Origin: Panax quinquefolius
Taxonomy: Eukaryota; Streptophyta; Magnoliopsida; Apiales; Araliaceae
NCBI GenBank assembly: GCA_020205615.1
Contig: CM035160.1
Span: 125,517,605-125,581,604 of the forward strand
Length of the DNA: 64,000 bases
Direction: 5' to 3'
The notes beneath the pieces were generated by a model. It did not search any database. It was not told the origin of the DNA and worked only from the letters and a program-made list of their open reading frames with translations. Positions 1 to 11,237 of the stretch are shown here, in pieces. The translations under genes and the position numbers were made by a program. Position 1 is the stretch's first letter, and every line of letters begins with the position of its first letter.

Positions 1-184
1 CTGAATATTCCACGACTAAACGAATATTCCTGATAATAATGAATATTTTATAACCACTTGCTTATTCAAAATATTTTGCGTATTTTACCCATAACTATCC
101 ACATTAATCAAATCAACCCTTACTATTTCAAAATAATAAATAGAGGAAAATAAATTTCATTTATTAATAATATGGGGTCTTACA
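1..184 (-). repeat. A1 3' LTR, window-truncated
   Basis: Matches 5965-6149 almost base for base and ends on the + strand in CTTACA (TGTAAG at the LTR start in element orientation). The rest lies left of the window. A polypurine tract (185-196, AAGGAGGGAGGT on the minus strand) lies directly beside it, as expected next to a 3' LTR. Confidence 0.9.
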
Positions 185-590
185 ACCTCCCTCCTTATGA
201 AATTTCGTCCTCGAAATTGACGTGTCACGATACACAGTGTTTGAAAAGGTGAGAATACATCGCTTTCATTTTCATTTCCAACCCCGTGTCATTTCCTCAA
301 TAGCATGGTTTCTCCACAAAACTTTAACTTGTGGTATAACCTCGATACATAGGACATGTTCTTTCTCTACAAGATCTTGGCAGTACCTCCTCGACGTTAA
401 GTCTTGGCTATCTCGTCCGGTTCTAACTCAACGACGTGGTTCGGGTCGTCCACATATTTACGTAACATCGATACGTGAAAATCGTTATGAACACGCGTCA
501 TACTTGGCGGTAAAACGAGTCTATAGGCCACAGTTCCTATTCGATCGAGAATTTCAAATGGATTAATAAATCAAAGGTTTGAGCTTTCCT
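185..590 (-). pseudogene. A1 polypurine tract and chromodomain/integrase tail remnant
   Basis: Minus-strand remnant of the 3' end of pol. It aligns by eye with A2 25867-26280, which encodes the integrase C-terminus and chromodomain-like tail. Next to the LTR is the sequence TTTCGAGGACGAAATTTC, the usual end of chromovirus internal regions, followed by the polypurine tract. The reading frame is broken. The integrase catalytic core that should follow is missing: homology jumps at about 590 to sequence corresponding to A2 27240. Confidence 0.7.
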
Positions 591-1060
591 CACCTCACCG
601 ATTCTCGCTTTTGAAATAACAACTTCTTGCACCTCCTTCTTCAATTCATCAGCTCTGGTGTGTAGCTTGAACAACTTTAACTTTATCGATTAAAGTTGAT
701 TATACTCATATATCATCACGTGGGTACCTAGAGTTTTCATCTCCATCTCTATTATTTGTAAATTATACGAAATGAGTCTTTGACAATATCGTACTCATAC
801 TTGTATACGATCTTCTACTCAACACGTCAGCTACCACGTTCGCTTTTCCAGGATGGCATGGTCAGAACATGTCTTTGAAATGAGTCTCCTCTTGAGTTCT
901 TGAAACTCTTCCCACATTCCTTGCTCCATTGAATTTTGTATCTCTATGAGTGAATTGCGTTAATGGAATAGCGATTCGAGAATATCCTTCAACGAATCTT
1001 CGATAATAACCAACTAAGCCTAGAAAGTTACGTATTTCGATTACCGACTTTAGGTTGTTC
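591..1060 (-). pseudogene. A1 RNase H / RT thumb fragments
   Basis: Two fused fragments. 591-840 corresponds to A2 27241-27500, the linker around the integrase zinc region and RNase H end. 862-1060 encodes residues such as [19 protein letters not shown], the conserved junction of reverse transcriptase thumb and RNase H in Ty3/gypsy elements, followed by PLTQFT. The RNase H core between them (about 350 bp in A2) is deleted. Frames are discontinuous, so no product is expected. Confidence 0.75.
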
Positions 1061-1200
1061 TCAATCTGTGACTCATATCCCAACCTTGGATAGCACGTTA
1101 CAATGACACCTATCGCTTTACTATCGCAGACGAATATGGTGTCCCCTACGAGAGTCCGGCTTCAGCAGGCACCACAAAGGAAGTCACCGATAAAGGCTCA
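1061..1200 (-). other. Segment shared with A3, absent from A2
   Basis: A stretch of about 135 bp whose best match in the window is A3 48840-49015, not the corresponding part of A2. I do not recognise a protein in it. In A1 it joins the RT thumb fragment to the RT N-terminal fragment; in A3 it sits between protease pieces. Confidence 0.5.
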
Positions 1201-1860
1201 TGTACCAAATTTATAGTTGAATTTTAACTCACGAAGTTCAATAGGAGCCATTCGATATGAGATTTTAGAAATGAGTTTTGTACCGGGTTCAAAGTCGATA
1301 CAAAATTTAATATCAGTCTTTGGGAGTAAACCAAGAAATTCTTCAGGAAATACGTTAGGAAAAATTAATAACAACAGGAATATTATTCAAATCTGACGTG
1401 TCTTTATTCAAATCCATAACATGGACTAAGAAAACTTGACATCCGTAATAAACGAATGACTTCATGGCTTGATATGAAAATGTTTGATTTCAATGGTTTG
1501 ATTGCTCGAATTGAATAACGAGGTTGCTTAGGAATATGAAAACTAACAACCTTACGAAAGCAATCAATTTTGGCATGATGAGTAGTTAACCTTAAAATCA
1601 CATCAAAAGCAAATATCTTTATTGAAATAAGGTCAACAGGTAATGTGATAGTTCCAACCTGAATCAAGCAAGATTTCTAAATAGTGGATGAAATGAAAGT
1701 TTCTCCTAATGGAGTCTCCACAGGATAAGGTCAAAGTCTAATTTCTCGTGTAGTCAAGTTCAAACGTTGGTAAGAAAGAGAGATAAAAGAATGGGTAGAA
1801 CCTGGTATCTAATAAGGTATAAACTTCGCAAGAATTTATAATTAACTAACCCGAGTGCTA
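1201..1860 (-). pseudogene. A1 RT N-terminus and aspartic protease remnant
   Basis: Corresponds to A2 28640-29290. The part at 1404-1667 encodes the second half of a retropepsin (VGTITLPVDLIS, FAFDVIL, TTHHAKIDCFRKVVSF), the same residues as in A2. The GIDWL-type loop seen in A2 is altered to RLTTHH by a small deletion. The active-site DSGA region falls near 1800-1830 and is not readable as an intact motif. Several frame breaks. Confidence 0.75.
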
Positions 1861-3060
1861 ACTTTGTTCGGGGTTCTCGCATTTAACCGGTCATGACAAA
1901 CTCTCTTCCAGAACCGATTGACTTTGACCTTTCGGGACATCCTTTTGAGTCACCATTCCCGCTTGACTGGTTTCGATCATCGCTCAATCTCGGCGATATG
2001 TCCTTCTTTTCCACAATTATAGCATACCTTAAGCTGTTATAGGGGCCAATGATATGTCCCTCTTTCCATGATTTGTAACATACGATAGGTGGTCTTTCTC
2101 CTCCCTTGGAACCGGTTACATCTGGCGCTAACGTCTTTCACATGGTCGTTGTTGAATCTCCTCTTTTAAAATCTCCTCCAGGACTCGCTTCTTCTATTTT
2201 CATGGCCACGATTACCACCCAGTGGTTACCGCCTTTGTCCGTATTTTTCTTTTTCCATTTGGTTATCGTTATTACGATGACCGCTATCTTGGTATGATCC
2301 TCGGTTATGGTCCCTCGGTTGAACGTACTCGTTATCTCGCTCTAACAACTGAGCCCTGTTGACAACATCTTAATAGAGAGAAAATTTATGAGAAATAAGA
2401 TACTGACGTATGTCAGGTTTCAAACCTCTCAAAAACATCCGCGTCATACGTTTCTCATTCTCCACCAAATGAGGTGCAAACTTGGATAACTCTGCGAACT
2501 TTGCCTCGTACTGGGATACTGTCATATTGTTCTGTTCTAGTCTAATAAACTCTACCTCCTTCATATGATGAATACTTTCAGGAAAGTACTTGTCATTGAA
2601 CAGGTTTCAAACGTCTCCCAAGACATCGCTGAGTGCGGTTTGGATGAGTACGCTTCACTGATTCCCACCCGAAGAATCGCCCATTACTGAAACATAAAAA
2701 GTAGCGAATGGAACTTTGTTCCTCCGCATCCCAAGACATCGAATATCTTGGTAATTTGTTTGACCCATGTCTCGCCTTTAATCGGATCCGCTTTCCCCCT
2801 GCATTCGGTGGTCCCAACTCTTTAAACCGCTTTCATTGTGACCACCCGTGAATTGCTATCATTTCTCCTATATTTTGAACACGAGTCTCCCTCGTCCGAT
2901 TTTGCATGAATGTAAAAAGCTTCTAAACATCCCTCATTCATCATCTGCTTTCGGTCTTTGTTGTTCACAGGAGGTACATTGCTAACTTTGCACACGTTCT
3001 CTCCTCGTTGGTAAATCACAGCATCTCCACGGTCTCATTTACTCCATGTTAATATTCTCA
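1861..3060 (-). pseudogene. A1 gag remnant with CCHC zinc knuckle
   Basis: Nucleocapsid and capsid remains. A CCHC knuckle, CYNCGKEGHIAE, is read at about 1985-2032 but its last cysteine is lost. At 2370-2564 the capsid core reads EVEFIRLEQNNMTVSQYEAK and ends with FLRGLKPDIRQYL, the typical Retrotrans_gag motif. Further N-terminal gag pieces are at 2593-3019. Frameshifts separate the pieces. The order relative to protease and the primer-binding site is normal. Confidence 0.85.
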
Positions 3061-3239
3061 ATGACATTCTCAAACATCGTCATAAAACAAGGGTTAATTA
3101 AGGAAATCAATATATCACATAATATCCCTATATACTTGACCAACTAACAAATAAGCTTAGGAAGGACACACTAGCAAAAAGATTTACTTGTCTCTCCCTC
3201 CTAGTTTTATTCCCGATCTACGCCGGAGATCATATCCTA

Positions 3240-3253
3240 AGCTCGATACCAAC
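3240..3253 (-). other. A1 primer-binding site
   Basis: On the minus strand, just inside the 5' LTR, is GGTTGGTATCGAGC, resembling the plant TGGTATCAGAGC site complementary to the initiator methionine tRNA. It has small changes from that consensus. Confidence 0.7.
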
Positions 3254-6149
3254 CGTGACGCCCCAAAATAGGTCCATTCCATCCAACCCATTCCGAGTCG
3301 CCAAATACATGGTGCGTAAATAACTATAACTTTATTAATACACTTGTCGTGCAAAATACTTACAATATATATTGTGAGTTTAAATACAATTATTGTCTTC
3401 TAGACAATATACATATGTTCAAATAAATCCTCATCATAATTATTTATACATTATTTTACAAAAATGGTGAGGACTACTAAACAACTCTCTCTAGAACCTT
3501 CATTCCATACCCAGGACTGCAGTACTCATTTACATTCTCGCTCCCGAGGAAGAAAAATGGAACAAAAAGGAAAAGGGTTAGCTCAACTAGTCCAATAGAA
3601 GAATATTATGACTAAGATAATATACAACAAATTATCGTTAGTCTCTAACAGGGAAAAATCTAATAGAATACAATAGACAACCAATTTTAAATTAATCTTC
3701 GCAGCGGAAATAGTAATTCATTAGAAGAGTTAAGTAGAGAATGCAAACTACTATCTTCTATTTATGAATTTAAAAGTCCATCATCGATATTTTATCCCTG
3801 TAACATCAATCAATATATATCTGGAATCAAATATTCATCTTTGCACTACAGGCCAAAGATATTCATCAGTTGGTCATGTTCATCTAAACACCTATTCATC
3901 TTTGCACTACAGGCCAAAGATATTAATCAGTTGGTCATGTTCATCTCAACACCTGTTCATCTTTGTACTACAGGCCAAAGATATTCATCAGTTGGTCATG
4001 TTCATCTAAACACCTGTTCATCTTTGCACTACGGGCCAAAGATATTAATCGATCTTATCATGTTCATCTCAACACTTGTTCATCTTTGCACTACGGGCCA
4101 AAGATATTCATCAAGAAATCATTCATCTTTGCACTACAGGCCAAAGATATTCAGTAATATCATCATTTAGGACTGAGGATGATGAAAAATATTTTAAAGG
4201 AAACGAATCCAGTGAAACAAAAGAACAAATATTAAGGATTCGTATTTTAAACAATCCAAGTTCAAAAATACTTCATAAGTAATCAGAGTGGAGTAGAATT
4301 CAAGAATGATCAAAACATGGATACAATCAAAGCTAGTATCCATAATAGATATTTTGGACAAAAAGGAAAATTTTCATTTTTCGATGAAAAGTGTCGTATT
4401 CGTGAATAGTACCGTATACGTGAATAGTGTCATATACGTGAATAGTAACTCCGACACCAAAAGAAAGAAATTTCACAAAAAACATCATCATGCTTCGTGA
4501 ATAGTAACCCCGTCATGAAAATGTTCCAAATTTGATAAAAATTTCCAACTAATATTTCGGCATAATGATATTGAAGAAATAATATCATTTTCGAATAAAA
4601 TAACATCCCTTACCTCGAAAGACAATGATTTCTAGTTCAAAACACGGATATAGGCTATGACTTGAACTTGCAATCAGTATAGCAATACTCAAAATATACT
4701 CAAAATACTCACAAGAATACGCTCGATAATATATAGAGAAAACTTGATTTACGGTGTGATTTTTATTTCTAACCTAAGTACCCTATTTATAGGAAAATGC
4801 TTAGAACACCAAAGCAAAAAAATTTAATAAAATATTAATATATATAATTTTTATTCCAACGCACACTTATTTTGCTTCAAAACCTCAAACGCACCACCAA
4901 ATAGTCCACCTCACAAGACTTGCACAAAAACGTTTTTTGTTATTTAAATTATTTTAAACTTCAAAAATCAATTATTTTGAGCTTGAACTTCAATAATTCA
5001 CAATAAATAGCCCTTTTGTCGGAAAATTCGAATCTGGCGACTTTTTATAGGAAATTTAATTTCTCTGCAACTTCTGAAGAAAGTTTTTCCAAATTCCAAA
5101 CGTAAATTGGTAGAAATCCACAAACAAAGCGATTTTACAAGCTATAATCAAATTTGATCAAGAAATGGGGTCCACCGACACACAAAACATGTGTTAATCA
5201 TTTAATGCCACAAAATACTCTTCCTCTACATATACTCATATATCCCACATTCATTATAAAAATATCACCGATTAATATATTATTAAAATAATATATTTAA
5301 ATGAATTATTTTATCGAAAAAGATAAAATATTAATTTTCAACAATTGTCACATTAAAAATTTTCTCCATCTATATCCACATAAAATCAATATTTTCCTCA
5401 TCATATAAATCAATAATTAATTATTCACAAATAATATTTACGAATCACAAGATCGCAACCGGTAGTCCTAGGAAAGAGGGGCTTTTCAATAAGGATCTCT
5501 CCTTACTAATAAGCAATTAGGTGACCAAACCTCTCCTTAGCGGTAATTTCTAGACATTGCCAATAATGTTATCTAATAATATTATTCGGATAATATGAAT
5601 TATTGCTTCGATAATAGAAAATCTTTGTGTAATGACAATTTATTGAAACAACAAGAATATAAAATATCAATGCAAAGAATTATTGAATCAATAAAATAAA
5701 ATATTTGAACAATAATTATCGTAACAATTGATGAGTAGTGCCTTCACGAAGAATCAATAATTGGTGCGATCTGAAAGTATCTACTCTTGTCAACAACGCG
5801 TATTAGTGTGTTTTAACCACGGGTATTCCAACAATGATAATCTGGTAATAACTACGTAGATTATTTATAAACAACTTATATTTGTCGCTTTCTTCATCCA
5901 ATCGCTTTTAAGTTATGGGGCCCACAAAGATGCGCTATACGTAAATACGAATATTCACGGCGACATTTAATATTCCACGAAGCAAACTAATATTCCCAAT
6001 AATAATGAATATTTTATAACCACTTGCTTATTCAAAATATTTGCGTATTTTACCCATAACTATCCACATTAATCAAATCAACCCTTACTATTTCAAAATA
6101 ATAAATAGAGGAAAATAAATTTCATTTATTAATAATTTGTGGTCTTACA
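3254..6149 (-). repeat. A1 5' LTR (about 2.9 kb)
   Basis: Right-hand LTR of A1. The + strand ends read (CG)TGACGCCCC on the left and GGTCTTACA on the right; intact copies have TGTGACGCC and CTTACA. It contains a six-copy hairpin array (3836-4154), several GTGAATAGT repeats (4387-4506) and a TATA-like TATTTATAG near 4790 that serves as TATA box in minus orientation. The same TATA context recurs in A2 (24664, 31984) and in the solo LTR (9163). Confidence 0.9.
3836..4154 (-). repeat. 61-bp hairpin tandem array in A1 LTR
   Basis: Six units begin at about 3836, 3897, 3958, 4019, 4081 and 4124; the first four steps are 61-62 bp, the last 43 bp. Each unit core has arms ATCTTTG and CAAAGAT around a 10-base loop (CACTACAGGC or a close variant), so each can fold as a 7-bp hairpin. 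The units open reading frames on both strands, but these are repeat artefacts, not genes. Confidence 0.9.
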
Positions 6150-6810
6150 CACCTGAGGTTGCCAAATGATTAAACGTGCATACGTTTAATGGATGTAGTG
6201 TTGATCTACATAGAGTACAATAGGTTGATCACCTAGAAGTGCTCGTAAGTGATATCGGGCTTACGGACTTGCTTCCGGGTTGTCCTTTTCTAATAAAGAA
6301 TGAATACTCGAGGTCTTTGACAGGAGTGAATGTTTTACTAAATATTGTTATTATTGTAAGACAGTTTGAAAGAAAAGATGAAGTGCTATTTTGAATTATG
6401 AATAGTACTTCATAACTATTTTTCAGTTATTGACGATATACGATTTATATGTTTTAAGCACATTGTTATTAAATTGTTATACTTGTTGAGCTAGTTATGC
6501 TCACTCTTTCTTGAACCATATGAATACAGCTAAGACTGAACGTCCTGAAGGATCGAAAAAGGATAAGGGAAAAGCTAAGGTAGATTACTAAGCTGTCTTG
6601 TAATAGTATAGGTATATTGTTGTAATGTAACTGATATTATGACAAAGAACCTTTGTAATGGGTATAGAACCTGGGAAATGTAAACATTACTTTAAATATA
6701 TAGAAGTTATGTTCGTTCTTTGAGACTTTTCAATTGAATGAATGTATGAATGTTGTACAATATAGCACCATCTGTTGGATTGGAGGATACCCGGATTTGG
6801 GGACGCTACA
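6150..6810 (+). repeat. 3' part of a family B LTR (host of A1)
   Basis: Homologous to 12600-13249 and 42120-42771 (+) and to 15180-15830 (- strand). It ends in GGGGACGCTACA at 6810. The next bases are not the family B primer-binding site, so this is probably a solo or truncated LTR. Its 5' part lies left of A1, outside the window. The bases CACCT after A1 (6150-6154) are the expected target-duplication position, but the left partner is not in view. Confidence 0.75.
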
Positions 6811-7676
6811 GACAATATGATAATTATATGTATAGTATACATTATAAGGCTTTTAATTAAATGAAATGAACTTGTGGGATCATGTAGGAAATGCAAGTCC
6901 AATAGAAGTAATGTTAGAGCCCAAGTGGTTATTAATGTGAAGCCCAAAGTAATCTAATGTAAGTCCAAAGTTTAAGTTAAACAAATTAAAACTAATCCCA
7001 AGCCATGATCCAATGGGTAAGCTTCATCCATGGGGCAACCCATGGGTGGTCTTGATGCCCAAGCATTAGATAATTGTTGTGATTGCCAAGAAACAAGTGT
7101 AATGACCAAGTAAAAGTTGTGGTTAACAAGTTAACTTAATTGCTAAGTATTGAATAGTAAGGAGGTTACTAAGGAGGTGGGATGTGTTATTGACCAAAGT
7201 GCCCTAACTTAGAGAAGTCTATAAATAGCAAGCTCAAATTTCATTTGTTGGTTTGTTAACTTTCATCCAACATAATACAACTCAAGTGTTAGAGAGAATA
7301 AGCACATATAAGTTAGACTTTCATTTGTTTCATGAAGAAGAAAAGCTAGCCATCAAGGGTAAGACTCTTGTCCTATAATCTTCCATCTCTTCCATAGTAG
7401 CTTGAAAGAGAAGTGATGGTACATGTATATTAAGAAGTAAAGAAATTGATTAATCAATGGACTTAAGCCGTATAAGTAATTCAAACCTAAATAAGTTATG
7501 AATTTATGATGAACATATATGAACTTGTAACATATTTACATGAATGAAGTTAGTATGTTAAAAAGATGTAAGAATGTTGGTTAAAGGTCTTAAACGATAT
7601 AAGTAATGAGAATTGAAATTATAAGTAGTTTATACTTTGATAAGTTATAAACTCATGAAGATTAAGACATAACTTA
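6811..7676 (+). repeat. B1 5' LTR, left piece
   Basis: Aligns by eye with 39755-40660 of the B1 3' LTR, including the AAATGCAAGTCCA and AGCCCAAG stretches and the CTATAAATAGCAAGC TATA region at 7220-7240. The first 540 bp or so of the LTR are missing, probably left of the B LTR fragment that ends at 6810. It stops at the solo A LTR. Confidence 0.75.
7220..7240 (+). promoter_or_regulatory. Putative family B LTR TATA box
   Basis: TCTATAAATAG lies upstream of a purine-rich leader (AGAGAGAATAAGCAC). The same arrangement occurs in the 3' LTR at 40219-40235 and, reversed, in the B2 LTRs. Predicted by position and conservation only. Confidence 0.6.
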
Positions 7677-9659
7677 TGTAAGACCCCGAATTTTATGAAA
7701 TAAAAGTATTCAATTTTTCTATTTAGTAAATAGTTAAATTGATAAAAGTTTAAAGTTATGGGTGAAATGTGAAAATTTTGCAAATTAAATAGTTTGGTCG
7801 TGGAATATTCTTGCTGTCGGGGAATATTCGTACGACGGCGCAACTATTTATGGGCCCCATAACAAAAAATGGTCGGATGAAGAAAACGACAAGTTTGAGT
7901 TTTTATAAATAACGACATATTTGTTACCGTTAACACTGTTGGAATACCCGGTGGTTAAAATACAATAATACGCGTGGTTGCACAAGAGCACACGAAGATT
8001 ATTACGTAGTAACGGTATTGCACGATTATTTTTAAAATTATTTATTCTTACGTAAGAAGACGCCTTTCAATAATTATTACGATAATTATCGCTTTTAATA
8101 TTTTATTTTATTGATTAAATAATTGCTACGTTGATATTTTATATTATTGTTGTTTCAATAATTATCTTTGCATAGTATTTCTCATTCTCGGATCAATAAT
8201 TCATATTAATTGAATAATATTATTAGATAACATTATTGGCAATGTCTAAGGAAGTTATATACATGAAAGGGGTTTGGTCACCTAATTGTGCGCCAATAAG
8301 GAGAAATCCTTATCGGAAAGCCCCCTCTTTCCTGGGAACGACATGGTTGTCATAATTGTAATTCTGTAATACTATTTGTGAATAATTAATTATTGATTTA
8401 TATGATAAGGAAATACTTATTTTATATAAATGGTGGAATTCTTAGAAAAGTGACAATTGTTGAAAATTGATATTTTATCTTTTCTGATAAAATAATTTAT
8501 TTAAATATATTATTATATTACATTATAAATGTATAATGTGATAATATAATAATAATGGCGATATTTGTACACTAAATTCACGGTGCATGAATCAAATGAG
8601 AGAAATCTAAAAATCAAAAGAAGAACAAAATATGGAGATTTTCAGAAAAATTAGTTTATTACTTGATTGTGTAAAATTCATAACTCTTTGTGTATAATGA
8701 GTTAGGAGATGAGCCATATATCAAAAGAAAGCCCCGAAAGTAAGCTTAACGTAGAAATTTGAATCACCCAAAAATCTTTTGTAGATTTTTCGTGGTGACT
8801 ATTTTAATGAAACTAGTCCAAAGGACTCAAAGTCCGAAAATCAGTGTTTTTAAGCTGCATTGCGTGAGTTATAATTTTTAATCCGACCCTTGGGTCATTG
8901 TAATTTTCGAATATGTTATACATATATAAGTTGAGTATATGTCCACAAATTTTGAACCGTTAAAAATTAACGTATGATTTGTTATGAATTGTAAGAGGTG
9001 ACTGAATCAGAAATTATTTTTATAAATGATTTTGGTGGAGATTTCTAGAAGGTGGGACCCACTTTTGGTGGCTTAGTTTTATTCAAAGAGGTGTGCATAG
9101 AAAAAAAATTTATTCATATTTTATTAATTTAGTCTCCTATGACGTTCTAAGCATTTTCCTATAAATAGGGTGCTTAGTTAGAATTGAAAATCACACCAGA
9201 AACATAAGTTTTCTCTCTCTATATTATCGAGATTATTTTGTGAGTATTTTGATACTTTGAGAGTTTCTAATCAGTGCAAATTTCCTTCAGCGTTATATCC
9301 GATATTCCAGTCAGAAGTACTGTTCTTTTGAGGTAATAGATGGTAAGTGATGTTATTTTCTTCGTAAATGATATTATTTTCTTCAATATCATTATGCCGA
9401 AATATTGATATGAATTTTATTATGGAATTTCTACCTTTTTGTGTCGGGGTTACTATTTATGAGTTACTATTCATGAGTTACTATTCACGACCAAATTGGT
9501 TTCTTTTTCTGACCAAATTATCGTTGATTTATGAATCTTACTCTTGAAATTAAATCCATGTTTTGATCATATTGTTTTTATTATCATTTATAACATTTTT
9601 ATAATCCCAGTGATGAAATTTCTCTTTCACTTAAGTGTAAAGATGGGTAGATTATTGGT

Positions 9660-10040
9660 ATGATCGTGACTATGGGTTCTCTTTGGCCAGTAGTGCAAAG
9701 ATGAATTGTTGACTGGTATTATCATGACCATTGAATTTATAAACGATTATCTTTAGCTTAAGTGCAAAGGTGAATTTATCAACATGGTTATAATTATTGT
9801 TTATATTATTCTGAAATGATTATATTTTTCTTTGGGATATTAATATCTTTGGCCTGTAGTGTAAAGATGACATATTTTTGAATATCTTTGGTTCGTAGTG
9901 CAAAGATGATCTGTTGTTGAATATCGTTGGCCCGTAGTGCAAAAAAGAACTGTTGTTGAATATCTTTGGCCTGTAGTGCAAAGATAAACTTTTGATGAAT
10001 ATCTTTGGCTTGTAGTGCAAAGATGAATTTATTAGTATGA
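9660..10040 (+). repeat. Hairpin tandem array in the solo A LTR
   Basis: At least five close copies of the A-family unit, read here as ATCTTTGGCCTGTAGTGCAAAGAT and variants, are clustered at 9840-10040 with spacing of about 55-60 bp. Looser copies lie upstream from 9680. This is the same element as the array in A1, in the opposite genomic orientation, which confirms that this LTR is on the + strand. Confidence 0.85.
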
Positions 10041-10499
10041 TTATGAACATGAATTGTGATTTGGTATAACCATGATCTTTGATGTTTTAGGTGAAGACAT
10101 GTGATGAAAATTATTTTCGTCCTGGGTGCGAAGAGGAATTTAGAACCACAATTATGATTATGAGTTATTCACAAGATTATGGACAAGAACTGTTGATTGA
10201 TGTAACAGGGATAAAACATTGTTGGTGGACTTTTAACATTGACAAGATAATAGACTTTATGGTCTATTTGACTCTTCTAATGGATTGTTCGTTCCGCTGC
10301 AACTATGGTTGGAAAGTTTTATCATTTACCATATGTTCTAAATCTCTGATTTATTACTGAAGAAGGCTATTGATAATTTAACTATCTTTAGTCATGATAT
10401 TCTTTACTGGGCTATTTGTGTTCACCCTTTTGCTTCACAATTCCTTTCAGGTAATAAAAGTGTAGCTGGGTCGAGCGGGGGTAACAGGGGAATAGAATG

Positions 10500-11130
10500 G
10501 TGGCCTATAGCTTTTGAGGTTTCCCCTAAAATAGTATGAAACTAATTTTATTGAGAATTTAGATAAGTGTGTCATATTTTATACGTCATTTAACTGTACG
10601 TTGATTTTGGTGAACCGAATAGGGGAAGTGAACCCAAATTTGGAAGGGTGTTTTGCCACTATCATACAAGATATCTAATGACATACGACTTAGTTTTATC
10701 ATAAGACAAGGTTGTGCACATCCACTAGATGAGTATATCTACGAGCACTACCTATATAATCTTGGAGTTTAGTTAAAATATAATTCTCAATTGGAGACAA
10801 TGGAGATAATTATATGTCAAGAGAAGACTCACCATTGGAAAGAACATGATAGCAATCTTCACGTTTTTCTTTGGGGTCTATTGGGTCAACCAAGGATAAT
10901 TCTCGAGTCATATGATATCTATTATAACTTAGATGCATGGCCTCCCATGTACGAAGGTTTCCTTGAGCATTTTCCAAAGATTTTAATTTCTAAAATAGTT
11001 ATTGAATGTACCTTTATGTAAGGTACCACTGTAAGGTATCAATGTGAGGTGATATCCAGGTAAAGGGATGAGAGTCACAGTTGGTATCTATTTGTATTAA
11101 AACTCACAACATATGTGTTGTCATATTTTT
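10500..11130 (+). other. Extra segment of the solo A LTR, unassigned
   Basis: About 600 bp that I could not match to the other A LTRs by eye. It lies between the block at 10411-10470 (shared with other A LTRs) and the conserved LTR end. It contains a 76-codon open frame (10791-11021) with no recognisable domain. It could be a subfamily-specific LTR segment or a later small insertion; no clear boundaries or duplications were seen. Confidence 0.4.
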
Positions 11131-11237
11131 CCACGATAATTGTAATAATGAAGTTTGTATTTAGAAATTGCATTGAGTGTAGTTCGTGGCGACTCAGAAT
11201 AGGTTGTGTGGATTGGATCTATTTTGGGGGCGTTATA

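Larger units (their letters stand above)
1..6149 (-). mobile_element. Element A1: deleted Ty3/gypsy chromovirus, family A
   Basis: Minus-strand LTR retrotransposon. Bases 1-184 are nearly identical to the right edge of the LTR at 3254-6149, so they are the start of its 3' LTR, cut by the window edge. The internal part (185-3253) is only about 3.07 kb, against 4.85 kb in A2. Compared with A2 it lacks the integrase core, the RNase H core and most of reverse transcriptase. It keeps a polypurine tract, pieces of chromodomain, RNase H/RT, protease and gag, and a primer-binding site. The right flank (6150 on) is family B LTR sequence, so A1 was inserted into a B LTR. Non-autonomous and dead. Confidence 0.9.
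7677..11237 (+). mobile_element. Solo LTR of family A inside the B1 5' LTR
   Basis: Starts TGTAAGACCCC and ends GGGGGCGTTATA, a decayed form of GGGGGCGTCACA. Flanks are ACTTA (7672-7676) and ACCTA (11238-11242), a 5-bp target duplication with one C/T difference. The unoccupied site in the B1 3' LTR has a single ACTTA at 40661-40665. No internal region is present, so it is a solo LTR left by recombination. At about 3.56 kb it is longer than other A LTRs (2.45-2.9 kb); the extra material is near 10500-11130. Confidence 0.85.

Noticed and set aside
222..566. 114-codon + strand frame
   Set aside because: Antisense shadow of the A1 chromodomain/integrase remnant.
3836..4154. CRISPR-like array
   Set aside because: The units are direct tandem repeats without unique spacers, in a plant retrotransposon LTR.
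3764..4282. Overlapping + strand frames with repeated residues (HLCTTGQRYSS-like) that might suggest a repeat protein
   Set aside because: They are translations of the 61-bp LTR array in all three frames; no conserved start, and the element is on the other strand.
10091..11021. Two + strand frames (10091-10360 and 10791-11021) as small genes
   Set aside because: Both lie within the solo A LTR, lack recognisable domains and are of a length expected by chance.
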